Below, one piece after another: positions 43,616-52,214 of a DNA stretch of 64,000 bases. The notes beneath the pieces were generated by a model. That model searched no databases. It was given only the letters and a program-made list of their open reading frames with translations, and was not told the DNA's origin. Within the stretch, counting starts at the first letter, position 1; every line of letters begins with the position of its first letter. A program made the position numbers and the translations under genes. Source of the stretch: an uncultured Candidatus Melainabacteria bacterium (GTDB lineage Bacteria > Cyanobacteriota > Vampirovibrionia > Gastranaerophilales > Gastranaerophilaceae); contig CAKUZW010000003.1 of the NCBI GenBank assembly GCA_934718135.1, positions 62,001-126,000 on the forward strand, given 5' to 3'.

Positions 43616-43652
43616 TTATTTCCTCCTTATATTTGTCCATACATTGTGGCAT
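43590..43652 (-). pseudogene. Stub of a fifth array copy (20 codons)
   Basis: An ATG at 43652 begins MPQCMDKYKEE, the common N-terminus of the array, then runs out of frame across the start of copy 2 and stops at 43590. The 37-nt duplication of the 5' end is the expected scar of unequal recombination, with loss of most of a gene. Confidence 0.75.
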
Positions 43653-43663
43653 TTATTTTCTCT

Positions 43664-44683
43664 TTATAAACCAGTTTTACTAGAAAGATTAAGTACCTCT
43701 AGGAAAGAAAATACAGAAGCGAATTCATCAAATAATTTTTTATATTGATTCATGTCGTCTATTCTATAAAACATATTATTTAACTCAAACAAATCTTTAT
43801 TAGTCGCCAAAAGAACTAGCATTGAACCCTTGTAAATAGAGCATTTCATCTTGCTAATCTTAAAACTTGTATGTAATTGCATAAATCTATCCATAAAAGC
43901 TGTGTTAAAAAGATATCTAGCTTCTATCTGTCCTCTTGCTTCCATTTGAGATTTTTGAACATATACATCGTATTTTTTATTAAATTTTTCATACTCAAAT
44001 TCTACTTTTTCAAAATCCTTTGGTACTTTGTTTTTAAATAAGCCTTTTGAATAAATTAAAACGTGTGATTTAATATTCTTCTGCATTTTGAAGAGCATAG
44101 CTATACCATTAAAAAGAGTAAAACTATCAGATTTTCCATTATTATATCGTTTAACATTTGTAATATTTGTTTCAGATATGATGAATGGGCAATTCTTGAA
44201 TGTTCCAGAAAAAATGTCATCTGGAGAATCATAGGTTACAGGTTTATTAAATAACATTGAGTTATCATAAATTGAGTGAGATATATAGCCCGAACGATAG
44301 TTAACTTTACTAGATGATTCATAGAAATCACTACCAGCAACGTATTCAATATCTTTTCCGAACACTTTCAAAAGTTTAGGAAAAAGACTTTTTTTAATCT
44401 CATTTTGGTAATCTTTATTTTCACAAAAAAATACTACAATTATAATAAAAATCACAATCATTATAGACATAAAAATATGAAAGTTTAAATCATAATTGAG
44501 TTCTCTTTTCCCTGGAAGATAGGCAAAAATAAAGCATCCAATGTACCAAAAAAGTTTTTCCCCTTTCCATAATGCATTAATATATTTTTTCTGAAGAGTT
44601 TTCCATTGGGGTAAATTTTCTTGCATGATTTTAGCAAATTCTATTGCAAAATCATTTTTATATTTATCCATACATTGTGGCAT
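43664..44683 (-). CDS. DUF3137-like membrane protein, array copy 3
   Basis: This 339-residue paralogue begins MPQCMDKYKNDFAIEFAKIM, with two membrane segments (FWYIGCFIFAYLPG, IFMSIMIVIFIIIVVFF), a predicted cytoplasmic domain with GQIEARYLFNTAFMDRFMQL, and the common ending. It is closest to copy 1, sharing the SGYISHSIYDNSMLFNKPVTY region. It lies 12 nt from copy 4, so it is in the same operon. GGGGAAAAT precedes the ATG. Confidence 0.8.
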   Translation of the reverse strand: MPQCMDKYKNDFAIEFAKIMQENLPQWKTLQKKYINALWKGEKLFWYIGCFIFAYLPGKRELNYDLNFHIFMSIMIVIFIIIVVFFCENKDYQNEIKKSLFPKLLKVFGKDIEYVAGSDFYESSSKVNYRSGYISHSIYDNSMLFNKPVTYDSPDDIFSGTFKNCPFIISETNITNVKRYNNGKSDSFTLFNGIAMLFKMQKNIKSHVLIYSKGLFKNKVPKDFEKVEFEYEKFNKKYDVYVQKSQMEARGQIEARYLFNTAFMDRFMQLHTSFKISKMKCSIYKGSMLVLLATNKDLFELNNMFYRIDDMNQYKKLFDEFASVFSFLEVLNLSSKTGL

Positions 44684-44695
44684 TCCATTTTCCCC

Positions 44696-45661
44696 TTATA
44701 ATCCTGTCCTACTTGATAAATTCAACACATCGATAAATGACAAAACTGATGCAAATTCATCAAACAAAGTTTTATACTGATTGATGTCATCTACTTTTTT
44801 TAATAAATGATTCATTTCAAATAAATCTTTATTTGTAGAAAGTAGAATTAAAATTGAATCTCCAAAAATTGAACACTGCATATTATCAATCTTAAAACTT
44901 GTAGAAATTTGCATAAATCTGTCCATCAATGCAGTATTGAGTAAATATCTAGCCTCAATTTGTCCGCCAGCCTCCATCTGAGTTTTTTGAACATATACAT
45001 TATATTTTTTGTTAAATTTTTCATATTCAAATTCAACTTTTTCATAATTTGCTGGAGTACATTGACCTATTTCTTTAGACATTATCAATACTCTGGATTT
45101 AATTTTTTTATTCATGCTAAAATGCATTGCAAGTCCTTTGAATACTCGAGCGTATTTATGATTATTCCCAGTAAAACCAAAATCAGTTTCATTTATTGTG
45201 AAATTAACTCCGTTGTATTCTCCTGTAAAACAATCATCATCTTCTTTTTGAGTAATTTTCTCATTTGGAAATAATTCACATTGCGTAAGTTTCTCTTTAG
45301 ATATCCTTGTTAAAAGTCTTCCATAAGAAATATTGCCAAAAATTTTCAACAAATTAGGAAATAATGTTCTTTTTACTTCATTTTGATAATTTTTGTTTTG
45401 CATTTGGATATTTGTAATAATACCTGCAATAAGCGTACCAATTGCAAAAATAAAATGAAATTTTAAATTATACTCACGCTCATTTTTTCCGGGGATAAAA
45501 CCACCCAAAAACCACAACAAATAAAACCCAAAAGAACTAGGGCTTAATAATTCTAATCTCGCATCATGCTGAACCTTTTTCCATTTTTGGGAGTTCTTTT
45601 GCATTAATTTTGCAAATTCAATTGCAAAATCATTTTTATATTTATCCATACATTGTGGCAT
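44696..45661 (-). CDS. DUF3137-like membrane protein, array copy 4 (first transcribed)
   Basis: This 321-residue paralogue begins MPQCMDKYKNDFAIEFAKLM, with two membrane segments (FGFYLLWFLGGFIPG, FHFIFAIGTLIAGII). The middle region is divergent, but the C-terminal GQIEARYLLNTALMDRFMQI block and the end DVLNLSSRTGL are typical. It is the first gene of the array, 71 nt after flgC on the same strand. A promoter in that AT-rich gap is likely but weak, so read-through from the flagellar genes is possible. Confidence 0.8.
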   Translation of the reverse strand: MPQCMDKYKNDFAIEFAKLMQKNSQKWKKVQHDARLELLSPSSFGFYLLWFLGGFIPGKNEREYNLKFHFIFAIGTLIAGIITNIQMQNKNYQNEVKRTLFPNLLKIFGNISYGRLLTRISKEKLTQCELFPNEKITQKEDDDCFTGEYNGVNFTINETDFGFTGNNHKYARVFKGLAMHFSMNKKIKSRVLIMSKEIGQCTPANYEKVEFEYEKFNKKYNVYVQKTQMEAGGQIEARYLLNTALMDRFMQISTSFKIDNMQCSIFGDSILILLSTNKDLFEMNHLLKKVDDINQYKTLFDEFASVLSFIDVLNLSSRTGL

Positions 45662-45732
45662 TCTATTTTCCTTATTCTTTTTCCAGATGAGAGATATTAT
45701 GTTTTATTCCATATTATGTAGTGTTTTAATTA

Positions 45733-46176
45733 TTATTTACCAATTTCTAAAGCTCTTTGTGCCATTGATTTTGTAATATTTACAAGTGCAAGGTTTGCTT
45801 CATAAGCTCTTTGTGCCATTAAGGCATCTGCAATATCAACCATTGCATTTACATTTGAGGCTCTGATGTAACCGTCAGCGTCAGCGTCTGGGTGTCCCGG
45901 TTTGTATATTTTCTCACCTAATGTAGGGTCTTCAACCACACCGGAAAAACTTACCCCTCCTTCTAAATAAGGCAAAGTTCCAACACCAAAAACATCTTCT
46001 TTCATAGTATTCATAAGTCCATGAAAAGATACGTCATCTGTTGCATTTAATACAGGAATTTTTCTCACATAGTTTGGAGTATCAAGGTTTGCGATGTTTT
46101 TTGCGTGAACATCAATTCTTTTGCCATGAACCTTGAGGGCATTTGCTCCGATATCTATTGATTCCATTATACTCAT
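45733..46176 (-). CDS. flgC: Flagellar basal-body rod protein FlgC
   Basis: This 147-residue proximal rod protein has the N-terminal SLYB-like rod motif (ANALKVHGKRIDVHAKNIANLDTP, with ANxNTP-type core) and the C-terminal coiled coil MVDIADALMAQRAYEANLAL with KSMAQRALEIG, both diagnostic of FlgC. It is exported through the flagellar type III apparatus without a cleaved signal. It lies last in a four-gene rod cluster, 24 nt after flgB. Confidence 0.93.
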   Translation of the reverse strand: MSIMESIDIGANALKVHGKRIDVHAKNIANLDTPNYVRKIPVLNATDDVSFHGLMNTMKEDVFGVGTLPYLEGGVSFSGVVEDPTLGEKIYKPGHPDADADGYIRASNVNAMVDIADALMAQRAYEANLALVNITKSMAQRALEIGK

Positions 46177-46200
46177 GTGTTATTCACCTTCTTATTAAAA

Positions 46201-46548
46201 TTACTTACCTACGTTAATTACTGTTTTCATTTCAGTCACAATATTTGACATTCTTCGTGTTGCCATTGAATAAAGGATTGAATTTTCTTGCATTTGAAGA
46301 AGTTCATTTGCTGAATTGATTGGTCCTTCTTCTTGCTCGGTTGCAATAGCTGAAGGGCCAAGTTTTTCAGACAATCTTGTTTCTAAAGGGCTATTCATTG
46401 TGCTCAAATATTGCCCAAAATCAATATCTTGTCTGATGTATCCGGGAGTATCAACGTTTGCGATATTTGAACCCAAAGCACGTTGTCTTTGAGATATCAA
46501 ATCCATCATAAGTGAAACTTTACCCATACTATCTAAAGATGTATACAT
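46201..46548 (-). CDS. flgB: Flagellar basal-body rod protein FlgB
   Basis: This 115-residue proximal rod protein has QRALGSNIANVDTPGYIRQDIDF (22-44), the FlgB rod signature, and a C-terminal helix MQENSILYSMATRRMSNIVTEM like FlgB. It is slightly shorter than the usual 125-140 residues. It sits between the FlgG-like gene and flgC with 22-24 nt gaps, so the four genes form one operon. Confidence 0.93.
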   Translation of the reverse strand: MYTSLDSMGKVSLMMDLISQRQRALGSNIANVDTPGYIRQDIDFGQYLSTMNSPLETRLSEKLGPSAIATEQEEGPINSANELLQMQENSILYSMATRRMSNIVTEMKTVINVGK

Positions 46549-46570
46549 TTTTATCTATACCTTTCAGTTA

Positions 46571-47287
46571 TTAACCTTCTCTAATGTTGATTGATTTGTT
46601 GTACATTGTATCTGCAAGTTTTAGCATTTGCATACTTGCAAGCATTGAAGCATTCAATCTTAACAAATCCGTTGCTGATTGATAAATACTAACATTTGCT
46701 CTTTCCAAATTGTTTTGTTTGAAGCAGTCATGGTCTTTAATCAATCGTCCTTCACCTGCATCGGCAGTTGCAACAAGTCTGTTCATATCAGCAGATTCCA
46801 TTCCGTCAGGATTATCAAATCTAACAAGTGGAATGTTACCTATTTTTTGAGCTTTGTCACCTTTTTCGGCGTAAGCAAAAACATCACCGTTTGGTTTAAT
46901 TTCAAATTTAAAACAATTTGTAGGAATTTTAATACCTTCTCCAACAATCCAACCGTCACTTGTTGAAAGGTATCCGTTTTTACCTTGTTTAAAAGCTCCA
47001 TCTCTTGTGTATTGAACTTCACCTGACGGAGATACGACAGGAATAAACCCAGGGCCGTCAATTGCTACATCATAAGGGTTGCTAGTAATTCTTATTGAAC
47101 CTTGAGAATAATCAGTTCTAACTGCACCTGTTAAATATCCGTCTTCTTTTAATATCTGTTCAAAAGTTACTTTTTTATAACCGGTCGTATTTACGTTAGA
47201 CAAATTATTTGCAATTTGTCCAAAGCGTTCAAACTGAATAAGTGCGTTATTAGTACCTTTTGAAATTATACCTTGTAAATTATACAT
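46571..47287 (-). CDS. flgG: Flagellar rod protein FlgF/FlgG-like (second of two)
   Basis: This 238-residue rod/hook-family protein has an N-terminal rod motif (FGQIANNLSNVNTTGYKK), the central GSIRITSNPYDVAIDGPGFIPV and YTRDGAFKQGKNGYLSTSDGW, and a C-terminal helical segment (SATDLLRLNASMLASMQMLK). FlgG is normally about 260 residues; the length and central domain also fit FlgF. The symbol is therefore tentative. Confidence 0.8.
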   Translation of the reverse strand: MYNLQGIISKGTNNALIQFERFGQIANNLSNVNTTGYKKVTFEQILKEDGYLTGAVRTDYSQGSIRITSNPYDVAIDGPGFIPVVSPSGEVQYTRDGAFKQGKNGYLSTSDGWIVGEGIKIPTNCFKFEIKPNGDVFAYAEKGDKAQKIGNIPLVRFDNPDGMESADMNRLVATADAGEGRLIKDHDCFKQNNLERANVSIYQSATDLLRLNASMLASMQMLKLADTMYNKSINIREG

Positions 47288-47305
47288 TTTATCTAACCTC
47301 TATTG

Positions 47306-48001
47306 TTATGAAGAACTTAATTGAGATATTGCTTTACCTAAATTTGCATTTTGGAGCATAAACATTTGTCTGTTTGCATCAAAATTCTTGATTATAGGCA
47401 TCATTGTAATAAATTCTTGTTGAAGGGAAACATTTGAATATTCGTTATAACCTTGTTTTACATTTGGATCCATGACAAGAATTCCGTTTGTATCAACAAC
47501 ACCGATTTGTCCCACATTCATCACTTTGTTTGTTTTGGGATTGAACATAGAAATTTTTCCTGATTTGTCAATTTTAATTTGTTTCAAATCCTGTGGAATA
47601 AAAGGCAGTTGAATTGGAGTTCCGGCACTAGAGAGAACCTTTGCATCTTCAAGAGTTAATAATGTTCCGTCTTTGCCAATTTTAAAACGTCCGTCTCTGG
47701 TTAATTTTATCCCGTCTTTAGATTCTGTTTGAAAGTAGCCTTTGTTTGCCAATGCAATATCTAACGGGTTAGACGAAACCGCAATACGGCCGACTTTGTC
47801 ATCTCTTGTTGTAGAGAGTGCATGAACTCCTAAATATTCAGCAAATGATGATACAACGGCTTCTTTTCTTTGATAACCGATTTTATCAAAACCGCCAACA
47901 TTTTCATTGCTTATTCCGATAAGTTCGCTATCCAAATGCATGGCACGAATTGATGTTGTCAATCCGTTTTCGTTATAGAATATACCACCGTTTATACGCA
48001 T
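47306..48001 (-). CDS. flgF: Flagellar rod protein FlgF/FlgG-like, divergent (first of two)
   Basis: This 231-residue relative of the next gene has AMHLDSELIGISNENVGGFDKIGYQRK in place of the usual ANNLANxxTxGYK, then GRIAVSSNPLDIALANKGYF and LTRDGRFKIGKDGTLLTLED. The degenerate N-terminal rod motif is unusual. It is first in the rod operon with AAAGAGG before the ATG. FlgF versus FlgG assignment is uncertain. Confidence 0.72.
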   Translation of the reverse strand: MRINGGIFYNENGLTTSIRAMHLDSELIGISNENVGGFDKIGYQRKEAVVSSFAEYLGVHALSTTRDDKVGRIAVSSNPLDIALANKGYFQTESKDGIKLTRDGRFKIGKDGTLLTLEDAKVLSSAGTPIQLPFIPQDLKQIKIDKSGKISMFNPKTNKVMNVGQIGVVDTNGILVMDPNVKQGYNEYSNVSLQQEFITMMPIIKNFDANRQMFMLQNANLGKAISQLSSS

Positions 48002-48150
48002 AATACTACCTCTTTATACTATTTATTAATTATTGTCGGATATTTTGAAAAAAATCTCAATTTTTCCGTCAAAAATCATCTGTTTATAGTAGATTTTGCA
48101 TGTGTTTAATGATAAAAGTAATAAAGTCAACTAATAAAAATTTTTCATGG

Positions 48151-48237
48151 AAAAAAGAAAGTCTCATCAAATTGATAAGACTTATAAATATACATTTACC
48201 CCACTCAAATGATATCATACGAAAATAGTATTGTCAA
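48151..48237 (-). promoter_or_regulatory. Strong promoter plus early terminator upstream of flagellar operon
   Basis: On the minus strand TTGACA (48237-48232), a 17-bp spacer and TATCAT (48214-48209) preceded by TGA form a strong promoter. A start near 48202 runs into a hairpin (48159-48183; AAGTCTtATCAA/TTGATgAGACTT, with U-G) followed by TCTTTTTT (48158-48151). The product is either a 50-nt RNA or an attenuator 150 nt before the rod genes. Confidence 0.72.
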
Positions 48238-48326
48238 GTCGTATATTTTTATTACAATGTTTGACCTTTTAAAATTAATGTAATTAATGGATTGATGAAA
48301 TGTGAATTATAGTGTAAAATGTTCGT

Positions 48327-49286
48327 ATGAAAAAGGTTAGTTTGGTATTAATACTTTTCATGTTAGCAATATTACCCTGTACGGCAAAAAATCAATCAGA
48401 TAAGAATATAGAGAGCAATTCAAATAATTCGTTAGTTTTCGTATTTCATATTCCTGATGATACAGTTTCCAAGTCGGTACAGTCATCTTCTGATGACGAA
48501 AATCCTATGCAGGTACAAGAGTTGCCTGAAGATGGAGTCACGACAGATGATGTTACGGTGGATACTTCTAAAGAGGCTCAAGCTGAGGCTGAAAATGATG
48601 AAGATGAGAATGAGTCAAATGATGATGTCGGTTTGCTAGAAAATTATCAGATAGATGATATGTATTCTGATGTTTTACAAGGTTATGCAGAGTATAACGA
48701 GGAAGAAGAAAACACTATTACTTTAGATGACCGTGACAGTACAGTTTCTAATATTAAAATTAAAAAGCCACAAAAGGTAGCTAAAGCTGATTTTAGTGAT
48801 TTAAGTGTAACACCGCAAAAAGGAAATTATTTCAGCTATCTTGCTCCTGAATACAGTATTACTCCGGTTTCAAACAAAAGATACAAGCAGTTTGGAAATT
48901 TCAAAGCAGGTGCTGTTTACGGACAAGAAATTTATTATGCGGAATTGGAACAGTCTTCAGGTGTTTTTTCAAGTTATGATTTTAACAAGAATTTTTCTAT
49001 AAGCACTTCTTATATGAAAACCGTAAATTCTACAAATAATGATTATAATGACAATTTCTATTTTTCTCCGTCATTAAAAATCAATCAGTATTTCACATTG
49101 AGTGAATCATTGTCTGCCGATATTTCAAAAGAACGTCAAAAAGCAGCGGTATATCTTTCTATCAACCCGTTTGGAAATAAAGATAGTGACCGATTGATTT
49201 TCGAACTTGGGGCAAGTCAAACTCGTTATAGTGACGGCAGAACTCCAAAAAATAAATTTAGTTTTACTACAAAAATTAAATTGTAA
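48327..49286 (+). CDS. Secreted/outer-membrane hypothetical protein with acidic linker
   Basis: This 319-residue protein has a signal peptide (MKKVSLVLILFMLAILPCTA, cut near residue 20), a long acidic low-complexity region (about 50-140, rich in D/E/S/N) and a C-terminal beta-strand region (about 190-319) of alternating polar/aromatic residues ending FSFTTKIKL, compatible with an outer-membrane barrel or surface domain. There is no SD; -35 TTGATG (48292-48297), 17 bp, -10 TAAAAT (48315-48320), then 6 nt to the ATG, so a leaderless mRNA is predicted. Function unknown. Confidence 0.72.
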   Translation: MKKVSLVLILFMLAILPCTAKNQSDKNIESNSNNSLVFVFHIPDDTVSKSVQSSSDDENPMQVQELPEDGVTTDDVTVDTSKEAQAEAENDEDENESNDDVGLLENYQIDDMYSDVLQGYAEYNEEEENTITLDDRDSTVSNIKIKKPQKVAKADFSDLSVTPQKGNYFSYLAPEYSITPVSNKRYKQFGNFKAGAVYGQEIYYAELEQSSGVFSSYDFNKNFSISTSYMKTVNSTNNDYNDNFYFSPSLKINQYFTLSESLSADISKERQKAAVYLSINPFGNKDSDRLIFELGASQTRYSDGRTPKNKFSFTTKIKL

Positions 49287-49351
49287 ATTTATAAAAATAT
49301 TTTGTATCGGGATTTTATTTTGTTTATAATTGTTATGAGAGGGTTTTAGTC

Positions 49352-49816
49352 GTGGCAGACGAGTCTGAAAAAAAAGAACAATTAAATAATCAAAATCAAA
49401 AAAAATATAGTAGAAAAACGGGTTTTTACTATTCTTTTTTGACAATTGTTTTACTTTTGTGTCTGATTGATATCGGAATCGGTGCGATTATCAATGTTTC
49501 TAAAATTGTTTCTTACAAAGGGAAATGTGTTACTTTAGAAAATCTTTTAAAAAAGACTCAAATGCATAATGAAGACTTAAAAGCCGAAAAGAAAATGGTA
49601 ACTTCTGATAACAGTTTGGAAGGAATTGCCAGAAATAATTTGAAAATGGCCGGAGAAGATGAGGTTTTGGTCATCATAAACAAAAAAGTTGAAACTCCGA
49701 AAAAGAAAAAATCTTTTATAGATTTTAAAAATTTATTTAAAAATAAAAAACAAGAAAAACCGGAAGAAGAAGTAAGTCCGACTATTTCTATTCCGGAAGA
49801 AGTTGTTGATGAATAG
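49352..49816 (+). CDS. FtsB/DivIC-like septum formation protein
   Basis: This 154-residue bitopic protein has a basic cytoplasmic N-terminus, one membrane helix (about 24-50, FYYSFLTIVLLLCLIDIGIG), a coiled coil (about 55-85) and the family-typical end segment NSLEGIARNNLKMAGEDEVLVII (about 89-111). An extra Lys/Glu/Pro-rich tail follows. FtsB/DivIC links FtsL and FtsQ in the divisome. The GTG start at 49352 follows GAGAGGG. It overlaps the following TPR gene region, implying co-transcription. Confidence 0.78.
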   Translation: MADESEKKEQLNNQNQKKYSRKTGFYYSFLTIVLLLCLIDIGIGAIINVSKIVSYKGKCVTLENLLKKTQMHNEDLKAEKKMVTSDNSLEGIARNNLKMAGEDEVLVIINKKVETPKKKKSFIDFKNLFKNKKQEKPEEEVSPTISIPEEVVDE

Positions 49817-49829
49817 AAACGGGAAAAAT

Positions 49830-51404
49830 ATGGAAAATACGCAAAGTTTACAATATATAAAACAAGCTTTTGAACTAAAAGAGCAAAAATATTACAAACC
49901 TGCAATTGAAATGCTATATAAAGCACTCGAAATTGAGAATGACAATGTTGAAATTCTTTATCAGATTGGGGAGTTATATTTTTTGATAAATAATTATTCT
50001 CGTGCTTTGCAGTATTTGGAGAGAGTTCAATCAATAAATCCGAAGCATGTTGATAGCTTGAAATTGACAAGAACAATTAAGGATCGCCAAGGAGATTTTG
50101 ATAGTGTATTGAGAATTTCTCAACAGTTGTTTGAGGAGAATAATAGTTCTGAAAACTTAAAAGAATTGATAAAAATTTTAGTAAAATTGAAACTATTTGA
50201 TGAAATTGAAAAATATAAATCTTCCGAATTTTTTAATACAGAAGTTAAAATTGAATGTGCAAATGCTTTTTACTCTAATGGCGAGGTTCAAAAGGCAAAA
50301 GAATTGTTGGCGGATTGCGATGAAAATGATGAACAAGTTTTGTTATTGAAAGGTAAAATTAAATTTGATGAGAAGAATTTGGATGAAGCAAAAGAAATAT
50401 TTTCATCAATCGGTAGAAATTCTCAAAATCCTGAGGTTTTGAACTTTTTAGGTCTTTTTGATTTAGAAAATATGGATTTTATTGAAGCGATTAAGAATTT
50501 TTCAAAAGCCACAAATCTCGATAAATCGAATTCAAAATATTTTTACAATCTTGCAAATGCATATTTTTATAACGGTTGGATTGAAGAAGCTCAAAAAGCT
50601 TATGCCAAGGCTTTATATTTAAATCCTGACAATCTTGATTACAGATATTCACTTGCGTATTTGTATTTTGATAAAAAAGATTTTCCAAAAGCAAAGAAAG
50701 AAATTGATGCAATTCTAGACATCAATTCTGAATATTTTCAGGCTCAAGTTCTGAGAGCGTTATTACTTGCCCAAAATAAGGATTTTCTTGGTGCGAAAAA
50801 AATATTGGAAGATAATATTAAACATGGATTTGATGATGATTTCACCAAGATGTCACTTGCTAAAATCTATACTGAGTTGAATATTTTTGACAAAGCTAAG
50901 GATTTGATGTCAGATGTGATTTCTAAAAATCCTGACAATCTTAGTTATTTGAGTGATTTAGCTGATATTTATATAAAAGAGAAAGCTTTTGATAAGGCTA
51001 TTGAGGTTGCTGAAAAGATTTTAAATGTAAATCCGAATTATATATTGGGTTGTATAATTGGAGCTCGAGCAAATTTCTTGAAAGGTGATTTTGAAGAAGC
51101 TAAGAATTATGCTCAAGATGCGATTTCTCTTGATATGAACTCATCTGACGGGTATTATTATTTAGCCCTTGTTAGAGAAAAAATGGATGATTTGGATGAA
51201 GCCATTGAATGTATGAAACGAGCAATTTTGTATGATTTGAATAATCCTAAATATTATGCAAAAATGAGCGAATTTTATAAGGAAAAAGAAGATTATAAGA
51301 CTGCTTTAGAATATATTTCAGAAGCTGAAAGTCTTGATAATTCTAATGAATACAAGTTTATGTATTCTGAATTGGTAAAATTAAACAGAAAAATAAAAAA
51401 TTAA
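49830..51404 (+). CDS. TPR-repeat protein (cytoplasmic)
   Basis: This protein of about 524 residues is almost entirely TPR helices (EILYQIGELYFLINNYSRAL, FYNLANAYFYNGWIEEAQKA, YYYLALVREKMDDLDEAIEC) with no signal peptide or membrane segment. The ATG at 49830 follows CGGGA; an ATG at 49809 that overlaps the preceding stop is an alternative start. A scaffold role is likely. The position after the DivIC-like gene suggests a cell-division or envelope context but does not prove it. Confidence 0.82.
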   Translation: MENTQSLQYIKQAFELKEQKYYKPAIEMLYKALEIENDNVEILYQIGELYFLINNYSRALQYLERVQSINPKHVDSLKLTRTIKDRQGDFDSVLRISQQLFEENNSSENLKELIKILVKLKLFDEIEKYKSSEFFNTEVKIECANAFYSNGEVQKAKELLADCDENDEQVLLLKGKIKFDEKNLDEAKEIFSSIGRNSQNPEVLNFLGLFDLENMDFIEAIKNFSKATNLDKSNSKYFYNLANAYFYNGWIEEAQKAYAKALYLNPDNLDYRYSLAYLYFDKKDFPKAKKEIDAILDINSEYFQAQVLRALLLAQNKDFLGAKKILEDNIKHGFDDDFTKMSLAKIYTELNIFDKAKDLMSDVISKNPDNLSYLSDLADIYIKEKAFDKAIEVAEKILNVNPNYILGCIIGARANFLKGDFEEAKNYAQDAISLDMNSSDGYYYLALVREKMDDLDEAIECMKRAILYDLNNPKYYAKMSEFYKEKEDYKTALEYISEAESLDNSNEYKFMYSELVKLNRKIKN

Positions 51405-51468
51405 TTTGATTTTTTTTTAAAGCTGATTATAATACCATATTATGTCTGTAAAGTTGGAAAGAGTGAGT

Positions 51469-52155
51469 ATGAAAGAATTTAAAAGATTTACAACAAAAAT
51501 AGTTATTACAGTAGCCTCAATGGTTGTTTTTTCACAAATGACAATGGCTGCAACTGTCCAAATGACAAACCCGCAACAGTACCCTGCAAAATATACCCCT
51601 GAATATATTCAACAAATTCGTCCGGGATATAAATCTGTAGGTAAGGATGAGGTTTTCTATGTTGCACTTGATATGTTGAAAGATACAAAAGGTATGTTTT
51701 CACGTAATGCAATTTTAGGCAATAATTTATCTCAAAAGCCTGTAAAGATTGAATTTAGAGACTTGGGACAGTTTAGTCAGGATTACAAAAATTTTGATGC
51801 GTTAGGTTGGAAAAAAGGCAAAAATTTGTATATTTATATAAATTTGAAACACCAAGATGCTCCGGCAGGTGCTATTGCAGCCCTTTTATCGCATGAAGCT
51901 CTTCACCAAGATGAATACAATTCTCTAGCGGAAGAAACTTACGCTTGGACTATGGAAGCTGTAGTTTGGGATGAAATTTTGAAATTGTATCCTGAAAGTA
52001 ATCAAACTTCTAATGCTTTAGTTAAAAGAGAAAATGCATTGAAAAAACTTCTCGAAAAAGGAAATTATTCAAATACTTATATTAAAAAAGAGGTTATGAG
52101 TAACCCTGGGTATAAGGGATTGCCGTCATATTCTCCGGGGTTTGACAGATTATAA
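51469..52155 (+). CDS. Secreted zincin-like protein (HExxH)
   Basis: This 228-residue protein has a signal peptide (KEFKRFTTKIVITVASMVV..., cut after MTMA near residue 27) and the motif LLSHEALHQDEYNS, containing HExxH (H142, E143, H146) with a following LAEETYAW helix that could give the third ligand (E154 or E155). A periplasmic zinc metallopeptidase is likely. The start at 51469 follows GGAAAGAG; an ATG at 51442 lies 8 nt after TATAAT (51428-51433) and would give a longer n-region. It lies just before the CtpA protease gene. Confidence 0.75.
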   Translation: MKEFKRFTTKIVITVASMVVFSQMTMAATVQMTNPQQYPAKYTPEYIQQIRPGYKSVGKDEVFYVALDMLKDTKGMFSRNAILGNNLSQKPVKIEFRDLGQFSQDYKNFDALGWKKGKNLYIYINLKHQDAPAGAIAALLSHEALHQDEYNSLAEETYAWTMEAVVWDEILKLYPESNQTSNALVKRENALKKLLEKGNYSNTYIKKEVMSNPGYKGLPSYSPGFDRL

Positions 52156-52214
52156 ACTTTTTTGAATAAATACCTGATTTAACTAAAAAGTATATTGATT
52201 ATAAAAAATCGTTG

